This document shows positions 6,546-15,615 of a stretch of 33,625 bases of DNA, one piece after another. The notes below the pieces were generated by a model, which searched no databases, was not told where the DNA came from, and was given only the letters and a program-made list of their open reading frames with translations. Source of the DNA: Lachnospiraceae bacterium (GTDB taxonomy: Bacteria; Bacillota; Clostridia; Lachnospirales; Lachnospiraceae); NCBI GenBank assembly GCA_022799355.1, contig JAAWOG010000042.1, positions 1 to 33,625 on the forward strand, read 5' to 3'. The position numbers and the translations under genes were made by a program. Each line of letters opens with the position of its first letter. The first letter of the stretch is position 1.

Positions 6546-7901
6546 ATGGATAAAAAGTTGGTAAAGGTAATTACATATGGGACATTTGATTTGTTTCATC
6601 AGGGGCATTATCGATTGCTGCAGAGAGCAAAACAATTGGGGGATTACCTGATCGTTGGGATCACCACGGAGAGTTATGACAAGACAAGAGGGAAACTGAG
6701 CGTGGTCGATTCCATTATGACACGTATTGAAAATGTAAAGAAAACCGGATTTGCAGATGAAATTATCATAGAAGATTCACCCGGACAGAAGTTCAGTGAT
6801 GTTAAAAAATATAATATCGATATTTTTACAGTGGGTTCGGACTGGACAGGGCAGTTTGATTATCTGAAAGATTACTGCAAGGTGGTATATCTGGAGAGGA
6901 CAAAAGATATTTCCAGTACGATGCTGCGGGAGAAGAAGCAGCATATCCAGAGAATAGGAATTGTTGGAACCGGCAGGATAGCAAATCGATTTATCCCGGA
7001 GGCAAAGCTGGTAAGCGGTGTTACAACACAGGGGGTTTATAATCCCCATAAGGAGAGCGCCCTTCAGTTTGCACAAAAGTGGGATATCAATGCATATACG
7101 GAAAAGGAAGAGTTTTATCAGGAGATAGATGTGGTCTATATCGCGTCTCCGCATGATACACACTATGATTATATAAAAGAGGCGCTGGCACACGGTAAAA
7201 ATGTGATTTGTGAGAAGCCGCTTGTATTAAAGAAGAAACAGGCGGAAGAAGTTTTTTCGGAGGCAAAGGAAAAGGAACTGATTCTTTTCGAGGGAATTAA
7301 GACTGCTTATTGTCCGGGGTTTCAAAAACTGCTGGGAATAGCATGCAGTGGTATGATCGGTGCGGTGAGGAATGTGGAAGCATGCTTTACGAAGCTGGAG
7401 AAACCGGGAAGCAGAGAGAGGACAGACAGGCTTTACGGAGGCAGCTTTTTTGAACTGGGCAGTTATGTTATGTTTCCCATATTGAAATTATTTGGTACGG
7501 AGTATGAGGAAATAGCATTTGATACGATAGATGATGAGAACGGGCTGGATCTGTTTACCAGAGTTTCCCTGCGCTATCCGTCGGGCGTTGCGACAGCTAC
7601 CTGCGGGCTCGGGGTGAAATCGGAGGGCAGGCTTCTGATCTCTGGTACATTGGGATATATTGTGGTGGAGGCGCCCTGGTGGAAAACTTCTTATTTTGAA
7701 GTGCATTATGAAGATGCGGGGCGGATAGACAAGTATTCGGAGATATTTCTGGGAGATGGGCTTCGGTATGAGATCAGCGATTTTCTGGCATTGCTGAATC
7801 ATAATGAAAAAAATGCTTTTAAGCTGACAAGAGGAGATTCCATAGCTCTGGCAGGAATTATGGAAAAATTTATGAATGAGAAACGGCTGGGCAGAGGGTA
7901 A
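6546..7901 (+). CDS. TagD-like cytidylyltransferase fused to Gfo/Idh/MocA oxidoreductase
   Basis: Residues 1-132 of this 451-residue protein are a glycerol-3-phosphate cytidylyltransferase-like domain, with YGTFDLFHQGH (the HxGH motif at 18-21) and RTKDISSTMLR at 118-128. Residues 135-451 are an NAD(P)-dependent Gfo/Idh/MocA enzyme, with GIVGTGRIA near 138-146 and EKP at 223-225. A reductase joined to a cytidylyltransferase recalls Bcs1, which reduces a keto phosphate and makes CDP-ribitol, although the domains here belong to different families. By analogy this protein may reduce a carbonyl phosphate or phosphonate and activate it as a CDP or CMP derivative. I choose ATG 6546, preceded by GGAGGCGGA. 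TTG 6531 is in frame but less likely. It heads the operon. The substrate is unknown. Confidence 0.85.
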   Translation: MDKKLVKVITYGTFDLFHQGHYRLLQRAKQLGDYLIVGITTESYDKTRGKLSVVDSIMTRIENVKKTGFADEIIIEDSPGQKFSDVKKYNIDIFTVGSDWTGQFDYLKDYCKVVYLERTKDISSTMLREKKQHIQRIGIVGTGRIANRFIPEAKLVSGVTTQGVYNPHKESALQFAQKWDINAYTEKEEFYQEIDVVYIASPHDTHYDYIKEALAHGKNVICEKPLVLKKKQAEEVFSEAKEKELILFEGIKTAYCPGFQKLLGIACSGMIGAVRNVEACFTKLEKPGSRERTDRLYGGSFFELGSYVMFPILKLFGTEYEEIAFDTIDDENGLDLFTRVSLRYPSGVATATCGLGVKSEGRLLISGTLGYIVVEAPWWKTSYFEVHYEDAGRIDKYSEIFLGDGLRYEISDFLALLNHNEKNAFKLTRGDSIALAGIMEKFMNEKRLGRG

Positions 7902-7950
7902 GGGAATGTGCAGTGCGGTCAATGGGAGCCTGGCGTTTTGACAACGGAGA

Positions 7951-8781
7951 ATGCACAAAGTGGATGAGATGGATCAGAATACTTTGCGAAAACTGCAGAT
8001 GACAGAACTGGAAATGCTGGCAGAACTGGATCGAATCTGTCGGAAAAATGCTATTCCATATATTCTGGATGGCGGCACGATGCTTGGAGCGGTACGGCAC
8101 GGGGGGTTTATTCCCTGGGATGATGATGTCGATGTGCGTATGCTGAGAAAGAACTATGACAGATTCTGTGAAATCTGCAGGAAGGAACTTGATTCAAAAT
8201 ATTTTCTGCAGACCTATCGGACAGATTCGGGGTATCGGTGGGGATATGCAAGAATATTGAAAAACGGAACGGTTTTCAAACGAAAAGGGCAGCATAAGAT
8301 GACGGCACGTAATGGTGTATTTATTGATATTTTTCCTGATGACAACCTGCCGGCTGCTTTTTGGGGAAAAAAGATGTGCAACGGTATATCCTGGCTTTGC
8401 AGAAAACTCCTTTATTCGGAAGTTGGCGCACTCAATAAAAATAAGTTTAGCAGTTGGATCGGATTTAACTTTTTAAATATGTTTCCCAAATATTGGGGGC
8501 ATAAAGGGGTGGAGTATCTGACGGAAAAATATGCGGATTGCAATACACCGCATGTGAGGTGCCTTAGCTGGGGAGCGGGATTTGAGAGTAAAGGTTTTCT
8601 GAAAAAATGGCATACAGAGACAAAAGAATATACATTTGAAGGACTTAAAGTGCCGGGACCAATTGATATGGAAGGATACCTTACTCATATTTTCGGAACA
8701 GATTATATGAAGCTTCCCCCGGAGGAAAAGCGTTATCCCGGGCATGTGGCAGATTATATTGATTTTGGGGAAGAGGTATGA
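7951..8781 (+). CDS. LicD family phosphotransferase
   Basis: This 276-residue protein matches the LicD family along its length. The core is ILDGGTMLGAVRHGGFIPWDDD (about 38-59), in which D40 and the acidic run at 57-59 fit the metal and nucleotide site. GVFIDIFP comes further on. LicD proteins transfer phosphocholine, and relatives transfer other phospho groups, from a CDP donor to sugars of teichoic acids or glycans in the cytoplasm. In this operon, with several cytidylyltransferases and a phosphonate pathway, the donor may be a CMP-activated phosphonate or alditol. No choline uptake or kinase gene is nearby. ATG 7951 lies almost against GGAGA; ATG 7969 is an alternative start with a better fit to the family. 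The gene overlaps the next by the sequence ATGA. Confidence 0.92.
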   Translation: MHKVDEMDQNTLRKLQMTELEMLAELDRICRKNAIPYILDGGTMLGAVRHGGFIPWDDDVDVRMLRKNYDRFCEICRKELDSKYFLQTYRTDSGYRWGYARILKNGTVFKRKGQHKMTARNGVFIDIFPDDNLPAAFWGKKMCNGISWLCRKLLYSEVGALNKNKFSSWIGFNFLNMFPKYWGHKGVEYLTEKYADCNTPHVRCLSWGAGFESKGFLKKWHTETKEYTFEGLKVPGPIDMEGYLTHIFGTDYMKLPPEEKRYPGHVADYIDFGEEV

Positions 8782-9581
8782 ACCTGAAGGATCTTGAAGG
8801 AAAAGAAATTGTAATATATGGCGCAGGGCATGTCGGACAGAAATTTTATCGGACGTTGCGGATGTACGGGATGGAAAAACAGGTGATCTGCTTTGCCGTA
8901 ACAGGTCAGGCAGGAGAAGAGGCCTGGGCAGAGGGTGTACCGGTAAAATGCATCCATGATATTTTCATAGGGAGCAATACACTGGTCTGTCTGGCAGTTC
9001 ACGAGACTCTGCGGGATGAGATGGCAGGTATCGTCAGACAGATCACGGGACAGTATATATGGATTTATCCTTATCTGTATGATTTGATGTTCGGAAAACC
9101 GGAATCCGTAAACAGAGAGATAAGAATTTCGGAAATTCTCAAAACCTGCAGGAATGACGCCAGACTGGCTGTCAGACTGGCGGCAGTAGAGCAATACAAC
9201 GGAAAAAATTCATATGGATATGATTATTATATCAGAGCCCAGATGATGCATTGCACGGAATATACGGCAGAACAGAGGCTGGAGCAGTTTAAAAGGCTTA
9301 TGGCAGACTGGGAAAAGCATGGATACCAGAGGGAGTATCCGCTTTCTTTAAACAGAGGTTATGAAGTAATAGATGGAAATCATCGTCTTTCGTTAGCTGC
9401 GTATCACAGGCTGGATACGATACTTTGTAATATCTATCCCACACAGATAACTTTGGTGGATATTCATGGACAGGAACCGGTTATGCCGGGGGCAGTATTA
9501 ATACAGCATGGTTTTACGCAGGAAGATATGGAGAGGCTTGATAAATTACAGAGGAAATATATAGATATTTATGGAGAATAA
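8778..9581 (+). CDS. Rossmann-like module fused to ParB/Srx-like domain, function unknown
   Basis: Residues 1 to about 100 of this 267-residue protein form a PglD-like nucleotide-binding fold (IVIYGAGHVGQKFY, 12-24). The C-terminal half contains NRGYEVIDGNHRLSLAAYHRL, with DGNHR at 199-203, which resembles the ParB/sulfiredoxin fold. Some members of that fold are small-molecule kinases (SbnI and SerK phosphorylate serine), while others are CTPases. A role as a kinase or nucleotide-using enzyme making a phosphorylated precursor is possible but unproven. There is no helix-turn-helix, so a DNA partition role is unlikely. It is translationally coupled to licD (4-nt overlap) and to the next gene (11-nt overlap). 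Confidence 0.72.
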   Translation: MNLKDLEGKEIVIYGAGHVGQKFYRTLRMYGMEKQVICFAVTGQAGEEAWAEGVPVKCIHDIFIGSNTLVCLAVHETLRDEMAGIVRQITGQYIWIYPYLYDLMFGKPESVNREIRISEILKTCRNDARLAVRLAAVEQYNGKNSYGYDYYIRAQMMHCTEYTAEQRLEQFKRLMADWEKHGYQREYPLSLNRGYEVIDGNHRLSLAAYHRLDTILCNIYPTQITLVDIHGQEPVMPGAVLIQHGFTQEDMERLDKLQRKYIDIYGE

Positions 9582-11178
9582 AGAGAGTTTGAGAACAGTT
9601 GCAGTCAGTGTGATCATTCCGGTTTATAATGTAGCGGATTGGCTGGATGAATGTATGGAATCCGTGGTGAATCAGACATTTTCTGACTTTGAAGTATTGC
9701 TGATTGATGATGGTTCTACGGATATATCCGGAAAAATGTGTGATGAATGGGCTGAGAGGGATTCCAGGATCAGAGTGATCCATAAGAAGAATGAGGGACT
9801 CTCTGCAGCCCGCAATGATGGGATTATGGCGGCGAGAGGAGAGTATGTTGTTTTTTTGGATTCTGACGACTGGTGGAATCTGCATTTCCTGGAAAAGCTG
9901 TATTGCGCTGCCAAGTCACATCAAGCGGATATGGCGGAGTGCGATATTTGGAGAGTAAACAGTTTAACAGGAAAGACAACATGCCGCAAAGTTGCAGGAG
10001 TAATAGGAAAAGAAAATACATTAATGGAGCAGTTGAAATATGGTCATACAGCAATTTGGAAATGTTTGATCAAAAGGAGTTTGTTTATAGATCATTCTTT
10101 GCGGTTCTCAAATTGTCATAGTCCTGCAAGACCGATCTATCCATTGCTGTTATGCCTGAGTAAGGGATGGACCTATGTTCAGGAACCTCTGTATTATTAC
10201 CGTTTGTATCGGGAAGGCTCACTATCGGCAATACCAAGAAAGGAAACAACAACGGAGGGAATTCAGGCATGTGAGATTTTGATAAATGATATAAGGAAAC
10301 ATGGATTAGACGAATTGTTTGATGATGTATTGCAACAGATGATCATTGTAAACCTATCGGATCTTTCAGCAGCTTTTTTTACGCAGAGACAGTCGGAAAG
10401 ATTTACAACATTGATGTCTGAGTATCGCAAATTTATAACGGAAAACTTTTCGGAGTATCATGACAGAAGTTATTTGACTGTCGGTGGATATAATTTAGAC
10501 CGGATCTTAAGTAGTATGAATCTGTTGCATGATCCATCCGGAAGATTCAATTTTTCCAGCCTTATCAGTATTATGCATTCTGTAGAGGCAAAGGTCGTTT
10601 TTCGGCATAAAAACCGATATCGCCAGATGATGCTGGAAAGGGAGATGAATAACCAGTTTTGGCGCCTTATGGAAGAGCGGAAGCCGGATTTTGTGGTATT
10701 GGATTTTATAGAGGAGCGCTTTGATATGGTCGCCTATCAGGGAGGCTATCTTACAAGGAGCGATGCGTTTGAGGGTTGTGAAAATAAGCCTGAGGCGGGA
10801 GATGTCATTTTGCGGGACAGTGATGAGTGCATGGAGTTGTGGAAAGAGAGTGCGCTTGCATTTATAGAGAGGATGGAGAGGGACTATCCCGATACGGATA
10901 TTGTGCTTGTAAAAAATTATCTGGCTGAAAAAAAAGGTGATATATACAGCCAGGAATATTTTGCCGAATTGGATGAAATACGAAAAATCAACGGAATATT
11001 GGAGCAGTATTACTCCTTTTTCCGGAAACACTGTAAAAAGGTGAAAGTAGTGGAGGCGTCAAAGTGTCAATACTATTTTACGGATAAAGAATATGAGTAT
11101 GGAGTGATGCCGTCCCATTTGAATGAACTGGTGAACAGGGAGATAGCAAAAATGGTAGAGGAATGTGTTGGAATATGA
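9571..11178 (+). CDS. GT2 glycosyltransferase with C-terminal DUF6270-like domain
   Basis: Residues 10-230 of this 535-residue protein are a typical GT2 domain: VSVIIPVYNVADWLDECMES, LLIDDGSTD (43-51), NEGLSAARNDG, and the DxD-type motif FLDSDDW at 96-101. It uses a nucleotide sugar to extend a glycan in the cytoplasm. From about residue 371 a second domain begins (PDFVVLDFIEERFDMVA) that resembles DUF6270, a domain found with glycan genes and possibly SGNH-hydrolase-like. There is no membrane segment. It overlaps the upstream gene by 11 nt and shares ATGA with the downstream gene, so all four genes from licD onward are translationally coupled. The sugar and linkage are not deducible. Confidence 0.85.
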   Translation: MENKESLRTVAVSVIIPVYNVADWLDECMESVVNQTFSDFEVLLIDDGSTDISGKMCDEWAERDSRIRVIHKKNEGLSAARNDGIMAARGEYVVFLDSDDWWNLHFLEKLYCAAKSHQADMAECDIWRVNSLTGKTTCRKVAGVIGKENTLMEQLKYGHTAIWKCLIKRSLFIDHSLRFSNCHSPARPIYPLLLCLSKGWTYVQEPLYYYRLYREGSLSAIPRKETTTEGIQACEILINDIRKHGLDELFDDVLQQMIIVNLSDLSAAFFTQRQSERFTTLMSEYRKFITENFSEYHDRSYLTVGGYNLDRILSSMNLLHDPSGRFNFSSLISIMHSVEAKVVFRHKNRYRQMMLEREMNNQFWRLMEERKPDFVVLDFIEERFDMVAYQGGYLTRSDAFEGCENKPEAGDVILRDSDECMELWKESALAFIERMERDYPDTDIVLVKNYLAEKKGDIYSQEYFAELDEIRKINGILEQYYSFFRKHCKKVKVVEASKCQYYFTDKEYEYGVMPSHLNELVNREIAKMVEECVGI

Positions 11179-13037
11179 GCCATATAAAGCAGGAACTGGA
11201 ACAAAAATATCATGCTTTATTTCAAAAGTATGATCTGGAGTATCCCTTGGAGGCGAGGAAGATTAACGGAATTATCAGAAAATCTCTGCAGAGTTTTCTG
11301 AAAAATTCAATAACGCCTGCTATTTATTGTAATGGCGGTCATACGCAGATGCTTATGGCGGATTTTATGTATGATCTGAAAAAGGTGAAGTATATTGTGG
11401 ATAATTATGCCGTATCCGAAGAAGATACGGGATTTTTGCTGATCAGAGACCAGGAACTGGAACAGAAGGGGATAGATGCGGTTGTCTTATCTACTTTTAA
11501 ATTTCGGGAAGAGGTAAAAAAAAGACTGCGCGAAGACCATCCGGGAATACCGGTGCTGGATATTTATGATGAGTTTGAAAAAAACGGAATAAAGATGCAG
11601 GCTGATTATTATTATACAAGCCATCCTTACCATAATTATCACAGCATCAATTATCTGCAGAGAGAAATAGAGGGAACTGATAATACGGAAAAACAGGAAG
11701 GGCTTTATAAAAAGCTGATCGCAAAATATATTCAGATCAAAGACTTTCGGACGGCGATTATAAAAGTGCAGGAGATGAGCCGCCGCGCCGTAAGATGGCT
11801 AAAGAGCGAAGATGCCGAGAAAAGACAGGATGTCCGTGAAACGGCATATTCTGATATACAGGCATTACGGAAAGATCTGGAGGAACTTTACGAACTGGAG
11901 AAGCAGGCGGCGGCAGCAGTTTCGGAAGATACGGTGCTGATGCTCTGTCTGGATGCGCTGCGGGGTAAAGATTTGTCGGAGCAGGATATGCCAAAGATAA
12001 AAAAGATAATGGATGAGTCGGCATATAGCTTTAGAAAAGCATATTCGTTATCCACATCTACTTTTGAAAGCCTGGTGCCGGTATATAGTGAAAACAGTGA
12101 TCTGCGAACCAGATATTATGAGAAAAACGTTGTGAATATCAGGGAATGCAGGTTTGCGGGACTGGCAGAGCAGCAAAAGAGAAGCATTTTTATTTATGGT
12201 GACGTGGAACATTTTATAGAAGGAAAGGATATCTACCACAGCGACAGTGCACAGACGGTTACAGAGAAGCTCTGGGATTTTCTGGCGGACAGCAGCAGAA
12301 ATGAAAGCGGGTTGTTTTATTTGCATGAACAATATGAGAGTCATTTTACGTTTTCCAATCCGTATACATCAGAGCCGTTGAAGTCTGAGGGAACGGCAAT
12401 GCTGTTTGATTTTTTGCCGGTGAAAGGCGGAAGTTTGCGTGCCGATTATAAAAAGCAGCATCAGGATGCAATCCGTTATCTGGATGATGTACTGGCGCCG
12501 TTCCTTGAGAGGCTTTCCTGCAGGATGGTACTTTATGCGGACCACGGAACGCTTATTCTGGATAAAGATGCGGAAATAACAGAAATAGGAGATACGGAGT
12601 ATACCTGTTCGGAAGGCTGGACAAGAATTCCTCTGATCATTCGGTCACCGGAGACAGGAGTGGGTGAAAGCGGAGAGCTGATCAGTTTAATGGAACTCAA
12701 TTCTATTATCATCAGCCTGTTAAAGAAGGAAGATTATGTGACAACAACTTTTCGCAGCAGAAAGCATATTAAAATTGTCAGGTCAGAATTGTATAATCTG
12801 GATTTTCGTTTTTTGTACGGAATGATCGGAAAGGAGCGGTATCTGCAGGCGTTTGAGTGCTTTGTGTTTGCAGACGGTTATAAACTGATTATTTTTGCAG
12901 ATGGCTGTACGGAATTATATCTGCTGCAGGGAGATAGGGATGTGGCGGTACAGGACAGTGCAATGACGAGAAGGTTTTTTCATGAAATCAGGGATGAGGT
13001 TACGGTCTGCGACATAAATAAGGTCAGCTTTGAATGA
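11175..13037 (+). CDS. Alkaline phosphatase superfamily (sulfatase-like) enzyme with N-terminal Rossmann-like module
   Basis: This 620-residue protein lacks a signal peptide and membrane helices. Residues 45-135 resemble the PglD-type module seen elsewhere in the operon (AIYCNGGHTQML, YIVDN). From about 250 the fold is that of sulfatases and phospho-transferases: LCLDALRGK with metal ligand D260, a nucleophile candidate Thr in SLSTSTFESL (292-300), His residues in YLHEQYESH (382-390), and YADHG with D456 and H457. Relatives such as LtaS or phosphoethanolamine transferases act outside the cell, so a cytoplasmic version is notable. It may move or hydrolyse a phospho- or phosphono-ester group on the glycan precursor. 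I choose ATG 11175 (ATGA overlap) over ATG 11163. It sits just before the two phosphonate genes. Confidence 0.75.
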   Translation: MSHIKQELEQKYHALFQKYDLEYPLEARKINGIIRKSLQSFLKNSITPAIYCNGGHTQMLMADFMYDLKKVKYIVDNYAVSEEDTGFLLIRDQELEQKGIDAVVLSTFKFREEVKKRLREDHPGIPVLDIYDEFEKNGIKMQADYYYTSHPYHNYHSINYLQREIEGTDNTEKQEGLYKKLIAKYIQIKDFRTAIIKVQEMSRRAVRWLKSEDAEKRQDVRETAYSDIQALRKDLEELYELEKQAAAAVSEDTVLMLCLDALRGKDLSEQDMPKIKKIMDESAYSFRKAYSLSTSTFESLVPVYSENSDLRTRYYEKNVVNIRECRFAGLAEQQKRSIFIYGDVEHFIEGKDIYHSDSAQTVTEKLWDFLADSSRNESGLFYLHEQYESHFTFSNPYTSEPLKSEGTAMLFDFLPVKGGSLRADYKKQHQDAIRYLDDVLAPFLERLSCRMVLYADHGTLILDKDAEITEIGDTEYTCSEGWTRIPLIIRSPETGVGESGELISLMELNSIIISLLKKEDYVTTTFRSRKHIKIVRSELYNLDFRFLYGMIGKERYLQAFECFVFADGYKLIIFADGCTELYLLQGDRDVAVQDSAMTRRFFHEIRDEVTVCDINKVSFE

Positions 13038-13132
13038 ATATGTGTGTATATTTATTGCAGAATATTCGGAAAGATATCGGCGGATTCAGGGAAAATCTGT
13101 AAAAGTAAGCATAGTGCGGAAAGAGGCGCAAA

Positions 13133-14260
13133 GTGGATATCAGAACATATGTAAGAAAACTGAAAGAATTGGGAATAGAAACCATAACAGGTGTGCCGGA
13201 TTCTACTCTGCAGGTGTTTTGCGGTTTTATCGGGGAAGAAGACAGTTTTCCCTGTCATATTACAGCGGCCAATGAAGGTGCGGCGATAGGAATCGCAATC
13301 GGAGAGTATCTGGCAACGGGAAAGCCGGCATGTGTTTATATGCAGAACAGCGGGCTGGGGAATACCGTGAATCCGCTGACGTCGCTTGCCCATACGGATG
13401 TATATGGGATTCCTGTGCTTTTGATGGTCGGCTGGAGGGGAGAACCGGGAACAAAGGATGAACCACAGCATAAATATATGGGAAAAATCACGCCTGATTT
13501 GCTGGAAGTGCTGGGCATCAGGTATTCCGTTATTACAGGAGATACCACGGAAGAGGAATTGGAGAAGGCTTTCAGGAATGCGAAAGAAGATCTGCTGAAA
13601 AACAGGCAGTACGCGCTGGTCATTCGGAAAGGAGCTTTTCAGAAAACGGATGGGGCGGGATATAAAAATGATTTCATATTAGGAAGGGAAGAGGCTGTCA
13701 GTGAAATTGCCGGCTGGCTGGAAGAGAGAGACCTTGTGGTATCTACAACCGGAAAAATATCCCGGGAAATGTATGAGCAGAGCGACAGAAAGATTGGAGA
13801 TCACAGGCAGACGTTTCTCACGGTCGGTGGGATGGGGCATGCGAACATGATAGCCTGTCAGATTGCAAAGAGGCTGCCGGAGAGAAGGATCATCTGTCTG
13901 GATGGTGACGGGGCACTTTTGATGCATATGGGAAATATGGCCGTGGTCGGAGAACAGAATCCCGGGAATCTGGTACACATCTGCCTGAATAACAGAGCGC
14001 ATGAGTCCGTGGGAGGGATGCCGACAGGTGCACCGGGACTGAAATTCTGTGAGATGGCGGAAGCAGCAGGATACCGGAAGGTTTTTTGTGTTAAGGATAA
14101 AGAGGGACTCAGAGAAAAGCTGTCTAATATCCGGGGAGAACAGACACTGACATTTTTGGAAATAATGGTTTCTTTGGGGGCAAGAGAAGATTTGGGAAGG
14201 CCGAAAGAGACGGCAGAGGAAAACAAAAAAAGTTTCATGAAGAAAATAGCAGATTATTAA
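13133..14260 (+). CDS. ppd: Phosphonopyruvate decarboxylase
   Basis: This 375-residue thiamine diphosphate enzyme converts phosphonopyruvate to phosphonoacetaldehyde and CO2, the step that pulls the unfavourable PEP mutase reaction forward. Visible are GVPDSTLQVFCGFI, the catalytic Glu in AANEGAAIG (E48), and the ThDP/Mg motif from DGDG (257-260) to NN (286-287), followed by AHESVGGMPT, typical of phosphonopyruvate and sulfopyruvate decarboxylases. Sulfopyruvate decarboxylase is the main alternative, but the adjacent PEP mutase argues for phosphonopyruvate. The start is GTG 13133, preceded by AAAGAGGCG. It is separated from the upstream gene by about 95 nt in which I see no promoter. Confidence 0.93.
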   Translation: MDIRTYVRKLKELGIETITGVPDSTLQVFCGFIGEEDSFPCHITAANEGAAIGIAIGEYLATGKPACVYMQNSGLGNTVNPLTSLAHTDVYGIPVLLMVGWRGEPGTKDEPQHKYMGKITPDLLEVLGIRYSVITGDTTEEELEKAFRNAKEDLLKNRQYALVIRKGAFQKTDGAGYKNDFILGREEAVSEIAGWLEERDLVVSTTGKISREMYEQSDRKIGDHRQTFLTVGGMGHANMIACQIAKRLPERRIICLDGDGALLMHMGNMAVVGEQNPGNLVHICLNNRAHESVGGMPTGAPGLKFCEMAEAAGYRKVFCVKDKEGLREKLSNIRGEQTLTFLEIMVSLGAREDLGRPKETAEENKKSFMKKIADY

Positions 14261-14273
14261 GACGGAGATAACG

Positions 14274-15569
14274 ATGAAGATGGTTTATACATGTTTTTGT
14301 ACCGATGAGATTCATGAAGGGCATATCAATATTATCAATCAGGCGAGAGCTTATGGAGAGGTTGTCGTGGGCGTACTCTGCGACTACCAGATGATACGCT
14401 ATAATCGGTTCCCGGCAGTTTCTTTTGAGCAGAGAGTAAAAATGGTAGAGGAAATAGAGGGGGTTTCCAAAGTAGTGGTACAGAACCAGATCATGTACGA
14501 TGAGATTCTGGAGGAACTGAAACCGGACTATATGATACATGGAGATAACTGGTGTGAGGGACCGGAAAGCATCCTGCGTGAGAATGCCATAAAAAATCTG
14601 GAAAAGTATGGCGGGAAGCTGATCGAAGTGCCTTACACATGGAATGATAAAGTTAAGAAGATCGATGAGGTTGCGAGGGAGAGGCTTGCTATGCCGGAAT
14701 TTCGCCGCGGAAGGCTGAGGAAGCTGTTGGATATCTGTGATATTGTGAAGACAATAGAAGTGCACAGCGGACTGACCGGCCTGATTGCTGAAAAAACAGT
14801 GGTGGGAGACAAAAGCGGGCTCGATCAGTTTGACGCGATGTGGATATCCTCGCTCTGTGATTCTACTGCGAAGGGAAAACCGGATATAGAGCTGGTGGAT
14901 ATGACATCGCGGATACGAACTATAGATGATGTGATGGATGTGACGACAAAACCAATCATTCTGGACGGTGATACGGGCGGGCTGGTGGAACATTTCGTGT
15001 ATAATATCCGAACGCTGGAGCGTATGGGAGTGTCCGCCATTATTATCGAGGATAAAGTCGGGCTTAAAAAGAATTCACTGTTCGGCACAGAGGTAGAACA
15101 GACGCAGGATACGATAGAAAATTTCTGTGAAAAGATCAGAGCGGGGAAAAGAGCCCTGCGGACAAAAGAGTTTATGATCATAGCCCGGATTGAGAGCCTG
15201 ATACTGGAAAAAGGAATGAGGGATGCTCTTGACAGGGCCAGGGCTTATGTGGAAGCCGGGGCGGACGGCATTATGATCCATTCCAGAAAGAAGACGGCAG
15301 ATGAAATATTTGCATTTTGCGATGCGTTCCGGAGCGAGGACCGGAGGACGCCGATCGTGGTGGTGCCGACCACTTACAGTGATACATATGAGTCGGAACT
15401 GAAAGCCCACGGGATCAATATTGTGATTTATGCCAATCAGCTTACGAGAAGCGCTTTTCCGGCGATGGAACATACGGCAAGAACAATACTGGTAAATCAC
15501 AGGGCGAAGGAAGTGGAGGAGCAGCTTATTCCATTCAAAAAGATTATTACGTTGATTGATCCGAATTAA
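14274..15569 (+). CDS. Phosphoenolpyruvate mutase with N-terminal cytidylyltransferase-like domain
   Basis: This 431-residue fusion makes the C-P bond by converting PEP to phosphonopyruvate. Residues 1-130 look like a cytidylyltransferase domain (CTDEIHEGHINIINQAR with an HxGH motif, then MIHGDNW). The usual C-terminal RTxGISTT signature is missing and replaced by PYTWNDKVKKID, so its activity is doubtful. Residues 140-431 are the isocitrate-lyase-like PEP mutase barrel, with GLDQFDAMWISSL, LDGDTGG and the diagnostic EDK-5x-NS motif at 259-268 (EDKVGLKKNS), which separates mutases from related hydrolases and lyases. The start ATG follows GGAGATAACG. It lies 13 nt after the decarboxylase gene, so the two are co-transcribed. 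The product feeds a phosphonate ester or glycan in this operon. Confidence 0.94.
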   Translation: MKMVYTCFCTDEIHEGHINIINQARAYGEVVVGVLCDYQMIRYNRFPAVSFEQRVKMVEEIEGVSKVVVQNQIMYDEILEELKPDYMIHGDNWCEGPESILRENAIKNLEKYGGKLIEVPYTWNDKVKKIDEVARERLAMPEFRRGRLRKLLDICDIVKTIEVHSGLTGLIAEKTVVGDKSGLDQFDAMWISSLCDSTAKGKPDIELVDMTSRIRTIDDVMDVTTKPIILDGDTGGLVEHFVYNIRTLERMGVSAIIIEDKVGLKKNSLFGTEVEQTQDTIENFCEKIRAGKRALRTKEFMIIARIESLILEKGMRDALDRARAYVEAGADGIMIHSRKKTADEIFAFCDAFRSEDRRTPIVVVPTTYSDTYESELKAHGINIVIYANQLTRSAFPAMEHTARTILVNHRAKEVEEQLIPFKKIITLIDPN

Positions 15570-15615
15570 TTGTCAGCGCAGTTAAGGGCGTGGAAAGGCA
15601 AAGAGGAAGGAAAAG

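Noticed and set aside
7951-8781. Phosphocholine decoration as the definite role of LicD.
   Set aside because: No choline transporter, choline kinase (LicA) or LicB is in the window, and LicD relatives use other donors, so the substrate is left open.
14235-14993. Open frame of 252 codons on the minus strand opposite PEP mutase.
   Set aside because: The + strand encodes a clear enzyme here; the reverse product has no recognisable motif or start signal.
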